Part shown: positions 1 through 9,367 of the stretch, piece by piece | Layout: the number at the start of each line of letters is the position of its first letter | Numbering within the stretch: the stretch's first letter is position 1 | Assembly (NCBI GenBank): GCA_963765585.1 | Contig: CAVXXB010000005.1 | Span: 62,001-126,000, forward strand | Length of the DNA: 64,000 nucleotides | Source of the DNA: CAVXXB01 sp963765585 | GTDB taxonomy: Bacteria > Calditrichota > Calditrichia > JAJRVZ01 | Direction: 5' to 3' | Made by a program: the position numbers and the translations under genes | Notes under the pieces: model-generated | Database searches by the model: none | What the model saw: only the letters and a program-made list of their open reading frames with translations | What the model was told of the DNA's origin: nothing

Positions 1-132
1 CAGAATTACCTTGATCCGGTATGATTTTATCAATAACATTTATTGTTATAATTTGTATAATATTGGACTGTTATTAGTTGTTCGCAGAATCAAAATCGGC
101 TACATAGCCAAAATATTATTGAAAGATGATTT

Positions 133-1556
133 ATGTTCTTGAAATGCAAAGATGTAGATAACTCATATTTTCTAAATCATCCGGTTTTAAAAAATCATAT
201 TTCACTATTGGATAGGATTAAATCTGTTTTTTCACCTGATGATGATCTCATTTTTGTAAAGGCACCCGGCCGCGTAAACCTGATTGGTGAACATACTGAT
301 TATAATATGGGTCCGGTGTTGCCCTGTGCCATTGACAAAGAGATCGTCTTTTGTATTCGCCCTAGTAATAAATCAACCATAACAGCAATTAATGTTAATC
401 AAAAATTTGAAGCTGTTGATTTTTCTGTTGATCTCAATATTGAACCCTATGATAAAGGTCACTGGGGCAACTATATTAAGGCCGGTGTGAAGGGCATTGT
501 CGATCATATCCAATCCACAACTCCGAAAATGCAAACACAACTCTGTGGTTATGATATTGTGGTATCCGGCACTTTACCCCTTGCGGCCGGACTATCAAGT
601 TCATCCGCATTGCTGGTGGCATCGGCGCTTTCGTTTGTCATAGTAAATAATCTTAATCTGGATAAGCAGAAAATTGCCGCGATCTGTGCCAAAGCCGAGC
701 ATTTTGTTGGAACTGCAGGCGGTGGGATGGATCAGGCGGCCAGTCTGCTGGGTAAAGAAAATTCATTTTTAAAAATGGAATTCAATCCTTTAAGAATCGA
801 GCAAATCAGTGCACCTGAAGGAATCCAATTGGTATTATTTCATTCGCTGGTGGAAGCCGAGAAAAGCGGAAAGGCCAGGCTTGAATATAATCGCCGGGTG
901 CTGGAATGCCGTATGGCGGTTGATTTATTTAACCGGTATCTGCAAAAGGTGACACCGGATGCCAATCCGCAGGTAAATTATATCGGTGAGGTAAAACCGG
1001 AACATTTTAATCTTGCTGAAACGGAGTGGATCAGCTGGTGCAAAAGTTTTTAGATCAACTTCCCGGTGTATTTACAACTAAAGAATTTGCTTCAGCAATT
1101 TCACTAACACAGGATCAACTTGCCGACCGGTACCAGTCCATACTAGGAAGTGACCAGTTTATGGCACCGCCCGATGGCTTTAAAGTCAAATCGCGGTTTA
1201 AGCATGTTTATACTGAATGCAGGCGGGTTCATAAAACGGTAGAATGTTTGCGTAATAACAGGCTGGATGATCTGGGAAAATTGATTAATGAATCACACAA
1301 TAGTTTATCACGGGATTATGAAGTTTCCCTGCCGGAAGTGGATGAATTGGTAAATATATTGCGTCAAAACGGGGCTTGTGGCGCACGTATAATGGGCGCA
1401 GGATTTGGTGGAATGGTCCTTGCTTATACGGATATGTCTAATCTGGATAAACTCATCGAGCAGACTCAACAGGCATTCTATAATAAAAGAACATCCGCAG
1501 AGCAGAGGGACTATATTTTTCCATGCGTAGCCGCCGATGGCGCCGGCGTGTTGTAA
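133..1556 (+). CDS. galK: Galactokinase / GalNAc-kinase-like GHMP kinase (GALK2 type), split by a frameshift
   Basis: Predicted cytosolic sugar kinase that phosphorylates galactose or N-acetylgalactosamine at C1 with ATP. Visible motifs are the galactokinase signature APGRVNLIGEHTDY near the N-terminus, the GHMP ATP loop LAAGLSSSSAL, the catalytic-Asp region GTAGGGMDQ, and the C-terminal GHMP motif GARIMGAGFGG. The spacing and the segments GGGMDQ, EFNPLR and RHVY-like FKHVY resemble eukaryotic GALK2 (about 458 aa) more than the usual bacterial GalK of about 390 aa. The reading frame breaks near 1018-1026: codons before it are in the frame of 133, and those after it are one base earlier. One missing base restores a product of about 474 aa. 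The ATG at 133 has only a weak GAAAG ribosome site. Galactose versus GalNAc specificity cannot be decided by eye. Confidence 0.85.
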
Positions 1557-1786
1557 TATCTTTTTGTGATACAATGCGATTTTTTTGTTTGACAGGCTAA
1601 CTGGATAGAAATATAATATGTGACAATTAATACCACGGCTAAGTGCGGGTGTGTATTATGATCTGTTCAATATATTAATAAGTACTTCTCAAATATTATT
1701 GCAAAAATAATATTTGTTAATTAGACTATATATAGTCTGCTATTGCTGTTAATGATCCGACCGAACAATTATCGAAAGAGGTAATA

Positions 1787-3718
1787 ATGAATTTCAACAT
1801 TACCTTAAATGTCTGCGTCTTAATCCTGCTTATGCAAATTGGTCTCCACTCACAACCGGATTGGGTGCAAAAAATATTTCATCAGGAAATCCAACCTCAA
1901 AAGACTGAGGCTGCCGTGCTGGTATTACATCAGTCTCAGAAGGTGGAAGTCTTCGATAATAAAACTGCCATCAAAACCATCAGACAGGCATATAAAATAC
2001 TCAATGTGGATGGATTGGAATATGCAACCATATCACTTCCTATATCGGCAAAAATTGAAGTTACTGATCTGGATGGTTGGTGGCAAAATGCAGAAGGAGA
2101 GATATTTGATTTAACGGATGAGGATATTATAGAAATAGGATTCCAGCAATCTGCTGCCTATCAGGATGAGTACAGTAATATTTTTGCAGCTTTTCCTGAA
2201 GCCATCCCCGGAGACCTGATCGCTTTTGAAGTGGTAATTGAGGAAAATGACTGGACGAGTTTATTTCAAACCTATACCTTCCAAATACAACAACCGGTTT
2301 TATATACATCTTTCGAAATTAGCATACCTGTTGGATGGGAAATTATGCAGGCAGAATGGAATCTTGATGAAATAAAATATACTAAGCGGGAGAATGGGTA
2401 TTTCTGGGAAAGCCACAACTTAAAATATCGAAAATCAGAACCACTGCAACCACCTTGGGATTATCTGGAAAAGAAGATCTCTTTGGTAGTTTTTAATCCT
2501 GATGAGCGCAGCCCGACTAAATTCAGCAGCTGGGAAAATGTAGCAAACTGGTGTGCAAATATATTCAAAGAGCCGGCGCTGCCATCAGATGAAATTAAGG
2601 AAATGACAAAAACTGTTATCGCAGAAGCAAAGACCTTTGAAGATAAAATAAATTCAATTGCAAATTATGTACAAAATGGCATTCGGTATGTAGCAATAGA
2701 AATAGGTAAGGAGCGCTGGCATCCCAGAGCAGCCCAGATTACCTATCAAAATAGATATGGGGATTGTAAAGACATGAGCACATTAATGCGCGCCATGCTT
2801 TCCTCATTAAACATTAAGACAGTACCTGTTATTTTAAATACTGCAACTTATGTGGATTGGAGAATTCCTACTCCATTTCAATTTAATCACTGTATTATAG
2901 GAATATCCATGGAGGGACTTAAAAGTTCTCCCAATTTTCAGAATGCTGTTGTAGAAGATTGGCTATTCTTCGATCCCACCGATCCATATATTCAGGTTGG
3001 ACAATTGCCAGCTTCCCTGCACGGAAAAACGGTTGTTTTAGGTGGTCATCTGGATAAAGTAGTGCAAAAAATGCCTGAACCTGATCCAAAACTGTACAAA
3101 TGTAATTATATTCTGGAAGGTGTCATATCATCTGACGGGCAAATGTCGGCAGATATATCCATTATCAGTTATGGTGGTTGGGCATCAGAAGATAGATATT
3201 ATGCCCATACCTTTACGGAAGAAGAGCAAATCCTGGACTGTAAAAAAATTTTTTTACAAAACATCCCGGCATTCAGCATTTCCAACTATGTGACAATAGA
3301 TTCGCCCGATTCATTCATTACACGATTTACTATAGAGGGATATGATTTACTTCAGCCGACTGGTTCATATATGCTGATGCGACCGGATATTTTTGAGACA
3401 CAAGAATCTTTATATCTGACTATTGAAAAACGAAATTTACCCATTTGGTTAGGTCCTGCTATGGAAATTAAAAAATCAATATTATGGAAATATCCAAACG
3501 GCTGGAATATCAGATCCAATGATCAGTCTATCACGGAAAATTGTCTGGCTGGGACCATTCATATTTCAGAAAGTAACAGGAATAATATATTTATTCGAAA
3601 ATCATCGTACCAGCAATTCGGAAATTTGGTTTCAGCGGACCAATATGCCGTCGTTAGAAGGTTTTATCTTTATGCAATCAGCGCAATAGAAAAAACCATA
3701 GTTTTTACAAAAAATTAA
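1787..3718 (+). CDS. DUF3857 / transglutaminase-like secreted protein
   Basis: Exported protein of 643 aa. An N-terminal signal peptide (about residues 1-22, hydrophobic core VLILLMQIGL) precedes a DUF3857 beta-sandwich region and a transglutaminase-like core. The Cys-His-Asp triad is visible as Cys327 in YGDCKD, His368 in FNHC and Asp396 in FFDPTD. The core is followed by the family's VGQLP segment and a C-terminal beta-rich region. AGAGG lies 6 bases before the ATG. The next gene, 11 bp downstream, is a shorter paralogue that has lost the triad, so the two probably form an operon. Proteins of this family are common next to exopolysaccharide or envelope genes in Bacteroidetes-like bacteria. 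Their substrate is unknown, and protease, peptidase or amidase-like activity is inference. Confidence 0.85.
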   Translation: MNFNITLNVCVLILLMQIGLHSQPDWVQKIFHQEIQPQKTEAAVLVLHQSQKVEVFDNKTAIKTIRQAYKILNVDGLEYATISLPISAKIEVTDLDGWWQNAEGEIFDLTDEDIIEIGFQQSAAYQDEYSNIFAAFPEAIPGDLIAFEVVIEENDWTSLFQTYTFQIQQPVLYTSFEISIPVGWEIMQAEWNLDEIKYTKRENGYFWESHNLKYRKSEPLQPPWDYLEKKISLVVFNPDERSPTKFSSWENVANWCANIFKEPALPSDEIKEMTKTVIAEAKTFEDKINSIANYVQNGIRYVAIEIGKERWHPRAAQITYQNRYGDCKDMSTLMRAMLSSLNIKTVPVILNTATYVDWRIPTPFQFNHCIIGISMEGLKSSPNFQNAVVEDWLFFDPTDPYIQVGQLPASLHGKTVVLGGHLDKVVQKMPEPDPKLYKCNYILEGVISSDGQMSADISIISYGGWASEDRYYAHTFTEEEQILDCKKIFLQNIPAFSISNYVTIDSPDSFITRFTIEGYDLLQPTGSYMLMRPDIFETQESLYLTIEKRNLPIWLGPAMEIKKSILWKYPNGWNIRSNDQSITENCLAGTIHISESNRNNIFIRKSSYQQFGNLVSADQYAVVRRFYLYAISAIEKTIVFTKN

Positions 3719-3729
3719 AGAACCAGGAA

Positions 3730-5699
3730 ATGCAGAGTAAAAAGTCTTTGATCAAATTAATGTTGTTGTTTATAGCCCTTCCTATATATGCTCAGGATGA
3801 ATATTCATGGTTGCCAATAACATATATCGATTGGCAGTGGAAGGAAAATAGTGAAAAAAATATTCACGATGCGATGATTCTTTTTGAGAGGATATCCACT
3901 GATGATGAGGAATTGGTTGGTGGAAAATGCTATTATTCTCTCTACCGTAGAATTAAAATTCTGAGTAATCAAGGCCGCTCCTGGGCCGACGTGACTGTGC
4001 CCTTGCTGGATCCGGAGCAGGAAATATTGGATATACAGGGTCGTACTGTACTTCCGGATGGCTCTATTGTCAAATTAAAAAATATACATATCTATGACAA
4101 GGAAGTACTAAAAACCAATGATTTAGATTTTAGTCAAAAGTCATTTTATTTACCCGGTGTAACAAGTGATTGCATTATTGAGTACTATATCAAATTTATG
4201 CTGCCTGAACCGGTAAATTACTGGGAAATTCAAAAAGACATATTTCAGCAGTTTGGCTCATTTACCTGGAAATTTATCGTGGTGAGGGTCTGAATTATAT
4301 TAACGCGGGCATGCTTAAAGAACTCATATCTCCAAATTATGTTTTACTGAAAGACAAAAACACAATGAAAATAATGCAGGAGCCAGATATTAATCATGTT
4401 GAATATGTGGTTTTTGAATTGAGAAATGTTGAACCCTTTTATTATGAGGTACATACCCTTCCGGATGAAGCACTGAGAACGAATCTACGCGTTTATTATA
4501 GTAGTAGTGTTACCCCCGAGGTTCATTGGAATGTTGAGAGCGGCAAGCAAAACGCGAAGGGATACTTTTTTCTTACAGGTGATGACGAGATTGAAAATAT
4601 TACTGAAAAATTTTCAACATTAAATAGTGATTTAGAAAAAATCTCCGCCGCCTATTCCTGGATAAAAAATAATATCACAAATATCTCAGATGAGCCAAGT
4701 CAAGAGGAATTTGATATAAATAAGACGGTTGAAGATATGATTGATAATGGCTATGGTACGGAATATGATATTAATGTTTTGTTCAAGACTATGTTAACGA
4801 AAATGCATATAAATGCAAATCTTGCACATGTAACAGATCGGGATAAAAGTATCTTTGTCAGGGATGCCAAATACTGGCAATTTCATCATACTCTGACCGC
4901 AGTACGTAGGGGATTGGATCTGGTTTTTTATAATCCAGCAGATAAACATCTTCAGTTCGGTCAATTGCCGTGGTACCATGAGGGGATCGATGCATTTTTG
5001 ATAGGCGCGTCAGATGTCTTTTATTCCATCCCATTTTCGGCTGCTGCTCAAAACAAATTGGTCAGGGCTGCGATTTTTGATCTAGATACGAGCCTAAATT
5101 ATTCTTGTGAAATCATCGAAACCCATCATGGTCAGTTCGCATATATTTTACGTTCAATGATAACAGATGAACCTCCTGATAATCAGGTACATTATCTTGA
5201 AGACAGGATGGAAGAATTAATTCCAAATTGTCTCGTGGATTCCTTAAGAATACTAGGAATCGAGGACTTGAAAAGACCTGTGCGAATACGCTATCACCTG
5301 GAAATACCTTTTACAGGCCACACAGATAGCAATTTCACAATAATTAAACCATTTTTGTTTAATGACAACGAGGAATATAAATTTCTTTCAGATGAACGTA
5401 AATATCCCATTGTGTTTGATTTTGCCAAAGAATTTACAGAATCTATTGAAATAAATATTCCGGAAAACTGGCATGCTATAGCAATACCCAAAGATTCAGT
5501 TTTTAAAAATGATGTGGGTAGAATAGAGGTAAAATATAAAACCTGGAATAAGGAGAGAAATGTATCGGCCCAACTTCTGTTCAGATTAAATTATCCATAT
5601 TATAATGTAAAGGAATATCAAAAAATTAAAAACCTGTTTCAAACATTTGCATTTTTTAGAGACAACTCTATCCTACTCAGCAAAATACTCACTAATTGA
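3730..5699 (+). CDS. DUF3857-type protein, catalytic residues lost, split by a frameshift
   Basis: Paralogue of the preceding gene, in the same operon with AGGA before the ATG. It has a signal peptide ending about IYAQ, a DUF3857 domain, and a transglutaminase-like fold. Where the first protein has YGDCKD this one has YGTEYD, so the catalytic Cys aligns with Glu. The later FFDPTD becomes FYNPAD, so Asp becomes Asn. The His and the FGQLP segment remain. It is therefore probably a non-catalytic structural or binding partner. The frame shifts at a T-run near 4271-4275: adding one T turns WKFIVVRV into WKFYRGEGL and joins both halves into about 655 aa. A second in-frame ATG at 4311 exists but lies in mid-domain, so a separate gene is unlikely. 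Confidence 0.75.
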
Positions 5700-6193
5700 G
5701 TTGTGATTCCTACCGTTTACGATGTTGTGGTCAGAGAAAAAGTGACATAATAAGTAGTTGAAGCAAAGAAAAATCCATACTGTTTTTCTATCAACATGGT
5801 CCTAATTAACCGGCTATAATATTGTTATTGATCAATTCTGCATCAAATTCACTCTTCTGTTTTTCATTCAGAATTTACATCTAACTATATGTATTTATTG
5901 ATATTATCATAATTCAATATCCTGAGCCGTCTTTTCTGCTACAGTCAATTGTGATTGAAAATGATCAATCTGAATAATTCTAATAATATTATTTTAAATA
6001 CGGGCGAAAATAAAACTAAAGACACACTGAAAATAATTTCTTCTGAATTCAAAAGTAACTACGACGACCTAAAATCACTATTGTGAAGCAATATGCAGTA
6101 ATTGTGGAGAACTACAAACTAACAAAAGATGTTCAACTTTAGTTTATCTTTTTTTATTGTTCTTAAACAATACGAATTACGTGAAGGGTTACC
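5700..6193. other. Intergenic stretch, no gene seen
   Basis: AT-rich gap between the DUF3857 pair and the nucleotidyltransferase gene. The only open frame of note is a 41-codon ATG frame at 5961-6086 without a ribosome site and with low-complexity Asn/Lys/Ser content, which I do not call. The promoter of the next gene must lie here, but I could not single out convincing -35/-10 boxes. Confidence 0.5.
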
Positions 6194-7360
6194 ATGAAAG
6201 ATATCTTATATTTGCTGCTTGCCGGCGGAACAGGAGAACGTCTGATGCCTTTGACTGCCAGTATACCCAAACCACTTGTACGCTTCGGGTCTCAGGGTTG
6301 TCTCATCGACTATACTTTGTATAACTGCCTTGTTTCAGAGGGTGGTGATGTCTTGGTGTTAACTCAATATATGTCTGATATGGTAGATAATTATATCCGT
6401 GCTTATTGGATGGCAGCATTTGCGAGTTCAGGCAGAAAACTTAAGGCAATCAGTTCCAAAAGACTCAATAATAGTACTTATAAAGGTACGGCCGATGCAG
6501 TCTACCGGGTATTATCTTCACTTGAACGACTTCCTGAGCATGTGGTTGTTCTGGCGGGTGATCATATATATAGAATGGATTACAGACAAATGGTTGCATT
6601 TCACCTATCGGGCAACAATGCCGCCACTGTGGGTTGTATAAAATGTGATCCATCTCAGGCTCATCGTTTTGGTATCATGAACCTTGATGATGACCAATTC
6701 ATCACCGGCTTTGTGGAAAAACCAAATGACCCTGATATCCATAAAGGCAGAGATTATGTTCTGGCATCAATGGGTATCTATATTTTTAATAGTGCTGTTT
6801 TAATGGAATATTTAATTCAAAACCAGCAAGAGATCTCGCATGACTTTGGACACGATGTTATACCTGGAATGGTCAGGCAGCGCGATGTACGGGCATTCCA
6901 CTATGGAGAAAATAGTAATTCCACGCCCTATTGGCGTGATGTTGGTGATTTGTCAGCCTACTGGCAAGCCCAAATGGAATTGATTGAAAATGACAACGAC
7001 CTATTGAATTTCTCGCCTATTGCTGGTTTAAGTCAATTGCCTTTCTCTAAAAAGGATATTGTCTGGAAATATTATAATGCGAATCATAGAGTTGTTCGAT
7101 CCTCGATTGCCAATTCAGCCCAAATTGGCCGTGCAGTAATAAAGGATTCCATTGTATGTCCCGGTGTGAAGATTGAAGATGGGGTACATATTCAAAATTC
7201 AGTCCTGCTGGATGGATCTGTAGTATCGGCAGGCGTTGATCTTTCAGGCCGACTGGTTATGCCAAGTGTAAAAGTTTTATCGGCACTCAGGGTAGTTATC
7301 CAATGTAGCGTTCCGATCATAGGTTTTTTATCAAATTTTGCTGCGTTCCTGTCTTGGTAA
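6194..7360 (+). CDS. glgC: Glucose-1-phosphate adenylyltransferase-like nucleotidyltransferase, C-terminus altered
   Basis: Sugar-nucleotide pyrophosphorylase of the GlgC family, expected to make ADP-glucose from ATP and glucose-1-phosphate for glycogen synthesis. Evidence is the N-terminal nucleotide loop LLAGGTGERLMPLT with KPLVRFG, the GTADAV segment, the metal/substrate motif AGDHIYRMDY, the FVEKP motif, and YWRDVGDLSAYW typical of GlgC. A left-handed beta-helix follows (repeats around IGRAVIKDSIV and CPGVKIEDGV). At 388 aa it is slightly short. After about residue 365 (RLVMPSVKV) the sequence stops resembling the family and runs antisense across the stump of a MinD-like gene. The last 20-25 codons are probably a recombination product. 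AGGG lies before the ATG. Another sugar-1-phosphate nucleotidyltransferase remains possible. Confidence 0.85.
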   Translation: MKDILYLLLAGGTGERLMPLTASIPKPLVRFGSQGCLIDYTLYNCLVSEGGDVLVLTQYMSDMVDNYIRAYWMAAFASSGRKLKAISSKRLNNSTYKGTADAVYRVLSSLERLPEHVVVLAGDHIYRMDYRQMVAFHLSGNNAATVGCIKCDPSQAHRFGIMNLDDDQFITGFVEKPNDPDIHKGRDYVLASMGIYIFNSAVLMEYLIQNQQEISHDFGHDVIPGMVRQRDVRAFHYGENSNSTPYWRDVGDLSAYWQAQMELIENDNDLLNFSPIAGLSQLPFSKKDIVWKYYNANHRVVRSSIANSAQIGRAVIKDSIVCPGVKIEDGVHIQNSVLLDGSVVSAGVDLSGRLVMPSVKVLSALRVVIQCSVPIIGFLSNFAAFLSW

Positions 7361-7412
7361 CGATGGTTGTTTTACCGGTTCCGCCTTTTCCGCTGGCAAT
7401 GGTAATATTCAT
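7317..7412 (-). pseudogene. 5' stump of a MinD/Mrp-superfamily P-loop ATPase
   Basis: Reading leftward from the ATG at 7412 gives a 31-codon frame that opens with MNITIASGKGGTGKTT. This is the deviant Walker A of MinD-superfamily ATPases found beside NifX/ORP-like genes. Family similarity ends after about codon 18 and a stop follows at 7317. The full gene would be roughly 280 aa. It begins 12 bp after the NifX-like gene in the same direction, as expected for that cluster. The remainder has been replaced by the end of the glgC-like gene, so this marks a deletion or rearrangement breakpoint near 7345. Confidence 0.8.
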
Positions 7413-7423
7413 TTTATTCCTGC

Positions 7424-7762
7424 CTAATGATCACAAAGATTCTCAGCGGTTTTTAATTGCTTGTTTAAATAAAGTTCGACGAGTTTTGCCGGCGATTCGG
7501 TCGCCACACCTTTGCATACCTCAATGTTGTTTTGAGCAAAAAGATCTAAGGCCCGCTGGCCCATTCCGCCGGAAAGTATTACATGAACCCCCTGTTGGGC
7601 AAGAAATTTCGGGTACACACCCGGTTGGTGAACCGGTGGATCGATTAGGTCTTCTTTTGTCACTTTATTGTCCATTGTCTCTACAATCGCAAATTTTTCA
7701 CAATGCCCGAAATGGGCACACAGTTTTCCACTTTCCATGGGTATCGCAAAGATTTTTTTCAT
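7424..7762 (-). CDS. NifX / ORP-like dinitrogenase iron-molybdenum cofactor family protein
   Basis: Small cytosolic protein of 112 aa of the Nitro_FeMo-Co family (NifX, NifB C-terminal, MTH1175 and orange-protein-like). It shows the conserved opening MKKIFAIPMESGKLCAHFGHC and the later HVILSGGMGQRALDLF. The HFGHC motif is typical. I start at 7762 because GGAGA sits 6 bases upstream. An in-frame ATG at 7816 would add 18 residues without a ribosome site. Relatives bind Fe-S or Mo-Cu clusters and are encoded with DUF134 regulators and MinD ATPases. Here the ATPase partner is truncated, so the cluster is probably not functional. Confidence 0.85.
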   Translation of the reverse strand: MKKIFAIPMESGKLCAHFGHCEKFAIVETMDNKVTKEDLIDPPVHQPGVYPKFLAQQGVHVILSGGMGQRALDLFAQNNIEVCKGVATESPAKLVELYLNKQLKTAENLCDH

Positions 7763-7879
7763 TTCTATTCTCCTTCTATCATAGTTGGTAGTGTAAAAAA
7801 TAACCACAGAGTACACCGAGTAAATTATTAATATTATTTATGTTAATGCTATTTCTAATCATCTCCCCTCTGTGATCTC

Positions 7880-8100
7880 TTATAAGACAACTCTCTTTAT
7901 TCCTTCTTTTAATTTGTCAAAATTAAAATTGATCAACAATCCGACTTTTAGATTTTCTGCTCTCAGGTAAGTTAGCACCTGGGCAATATGAATATTTTAA
8001 CAGACCTGGCCCAAGTAATGAGTGAACTTTCCCGATAAACCGGGACACATGAAATTATTTTTTCAGTAATATCTCTTAAAGGATGTTCTTTTAGAGGTCT
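7880..8100 (-). pseudogene. Decayed GxxExxY family gene
   Basis: On the minus strand the region reads, in three different frames, RDITEKIIS, then GKVHSLLGPGLLKYSY, then VLTYLRAENLKVGLLINF and DKLKEGIKRVVL before a TAA at 7880. These match in order the start, the LGxGxLE segment and the LLINFG end of GxxExxY proteins (usually about 125 aa). The middle, with the ExxY and ELK core, is missing. At least two frameshifts and an internal deletion are needed, so it is a dead remnant. It separates the DUF134 gene from the NifX-like gene. Confidence 0.7.
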
Positions 8101-8244
8101 CAGAGTTTTCCTCTGAGTGCTCTGTGGTTTTATCTTTTAATCCTGTTTTTCATTTTTTCATAGAACTTTTGCCACTGCCTCATAGTTAGTTTGGTTATTA
8201 TTAGTTCCTTCGAAAACCGCAGGAGAAATAATTAGAAAATAGAG

Positions 8245-8370
8245 ATTTGGAACTGGTAATTCGTAATTGGTTATTTGTAATTTGGAACTGGAACTGGGAA
8301 CTGAGAAATCTATAAAATACAATCTGTTCAATCCAATTCCTATTTCCTAATTCCTAATCTCTAATTCTCC
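8245..8370. repeat. Degenerate 7-bp tandem repeats (AACTGGT / CCTAATT words)
   Basis: Two tracts of imperfect heptamers, about 8245-8308 (words such as AACTGGT, AATTGGT) and 8329-8370 (CCTATTT, CCTAATT, CCTAATC). Each word keeps a 7-bp register while drifting in sequence. They are followed by the short phrase CGCCTCAGCGTATCTGCGAG, which recurs in altered form near 9470. Same family as tracts at 9368, 14521, 17893, 26098, 29236, 43848, 52321 and 53620. Confidence 0.75.
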
Positions 8371-8416
8371 GCGCCTCAGCGTATCTGCGAGAGATGGATT
8401 ATCCAGGGTAGAGTAA

Positions 8417-9094
8417 TTACTCCTTCTTAAGTAATTCTTCTCTAACCATGGCATGTCCGCATTGGGGACATTTTACCGTGGTACATTTTACACCTTGTTG
8501 ATGGGGTACTTTTTCACCACATTTTGCACAAACACAAAATCCACCGGTACCAAATGCCCCGCCCTTATTTCGGCCATGACCGCCACCGTGACCCAGACCC
8601 GGTCCCCCTCCATGTGTTTCTTTACTGCTAGAAGCATTCATGTTTTCTGTATCCTCCTTTTTTTTGTCAGAATTTTCCTGACCAATAAATTTACCAGCTA
8701 TGTCTTCTACGTTATCTGAACCACATTCAGGGCAGTCGGCTGTATATTCATGATATGGTTTCACTTGTTCCTCACCGCAGTCCCGGCAATGATGTAAGGT
8801 ATTGGCAAATTCAATATTACCACCCTCAACGACCAATTCCATTCCATCCACAATTGCCCGGGCGATCTTATGCCGCGCCTTTTCGATAACCCGGGTAAAA
8901 GTTGGCCGTGAAATCGCCATTTTTTCAGATGCCTCAAGATGTTCTAAACCCAGATAATCAGCAAGACGCATTGCTTCATATTCATCTACGGTAAGGGTGA
9001 TTGACTTAAGTTTGTTCCGTGGGATTCCAATGGGCTTAAAGTTTTTAAAACCAGGAGGTTGATGAATGCGTCTTTTACGATATGGTTCTCTCAT
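8417..9094 (-). CDS. DUF134 helix-turn-helix regulator with two C-terminal zinc ribbons
   Basis: DNA-binding protein of 225 aa. Residues 1-100 carry the DUF134 signature: PPGFKNFKPIGIP, then LTVDEYEAMRLADYLGLEHLEASEKMAISRPT, a sigma-like helix-turn-helix. A first CxxC pair set follows (CRDCGEE ... CPECG), then a Gly/His linker and a second ribbon (CVCAKCGEKVP ... CPQCG). The usual family length is about 100-160 aa, so the second ribbon is an extension. DUF134 genes normally precede NifX/ORP-like and MinD ATPase genes and probably regulate them in response to metal or cluster status (inference). Two matching palindromes directly upstream suggest autoregulation. The CG-rich metal-binding tail could sense metal. 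Confidence 0.85.
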   Translation of the reverse strand: MREPYRKRRIHQPPGFKNFKPIGIPRNKLKSITLTVDEYEAMRLADYLGLEHLEASEKMAISRPTFTRVIEKARHKIARAIVDGMELVVEGGNIEFANTLHHCRDCGEEQVKPYHEYTADCPECGSDNVEDIAGKFIGQENSDKKKEDTENMNASSSKETHGGGPGLGHGGGHGRNKGGAFGTGGFCVCAKCGEKVPHQQGVKCTTVKCPQCGHAMVREELLKKE

Positions 9095-9109
9095 ATATTC
9101 TCCACATTA

Positions 9110-9160
9110 TGAACATATGTTCAATTAATGTTTTTAATATAATGAACATAAGTTCATTAT
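9110..9160. promoter_or_regulatory. Tandem palindromic operators upstream of the DUF134 gene
   Basis: TGAACATATGTTCA (9110-9123) is a perfect palindrome. TGAACATAAGTTCA (9143-9156) is the same site with one central mismatch and extra ATAA/TTAT symmetry. Their centres are 33 bp apart, about three helical turns, so two dimers would sit on the same face. The nearer site begins 16 bp from the DUF134 start codon, where it would overlap the promoter or ribosome site. The likely binder is the DUF134 protein itself; this is inferred from position only. Confidence 0.7.
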
Positions 9161-9281
9161 GCAAAATTAATTTAAGATGAAAAATATCGATATGAAAAAA
9201 AGATAATTCCAGAAAAATAACCGCTAAAACAGATATTGCATAGTTACATATGAACTGGTATTTTCTGATGAAAATGATATT

Positions 9282-9296
9282 TGACACAATGTGTCA
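9282..9296. promoter_or_regulatory. 15-bp palindrome TGACACAATGTGTCA
   Basis: Odd-length palindrome, perfect apart from the unpaired centre, lying between the divergent DUF134 and yihY-like genes. A TTGACA hexamer overlaps its left edge. The size and symmetry are those of a dimeric repressor or Crp/FNR-type site, but the word does not match a consensus I know. Confidence 0.4.
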
Positions 9297-9367
9297 TTTG
9301 TATAACTTGATCAGTATTTTCCTGCCTGTGCGGGAAATATGATGATGTTTCGACCTAGATTAAACAA

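Noticed and set aside
5961..6086. 41-codon ATG frame in the gap before glgC
   Set aside because: No ribosome site, low-complexity Asn/Lys/Ser content, and no resemblance to a family.
7354..7791. 145-codon plus-strand frame opposite the NifX-like gene
   Set aside because: Antisense shadow; the minus strand encodes a conserved family with a good ribosome site.
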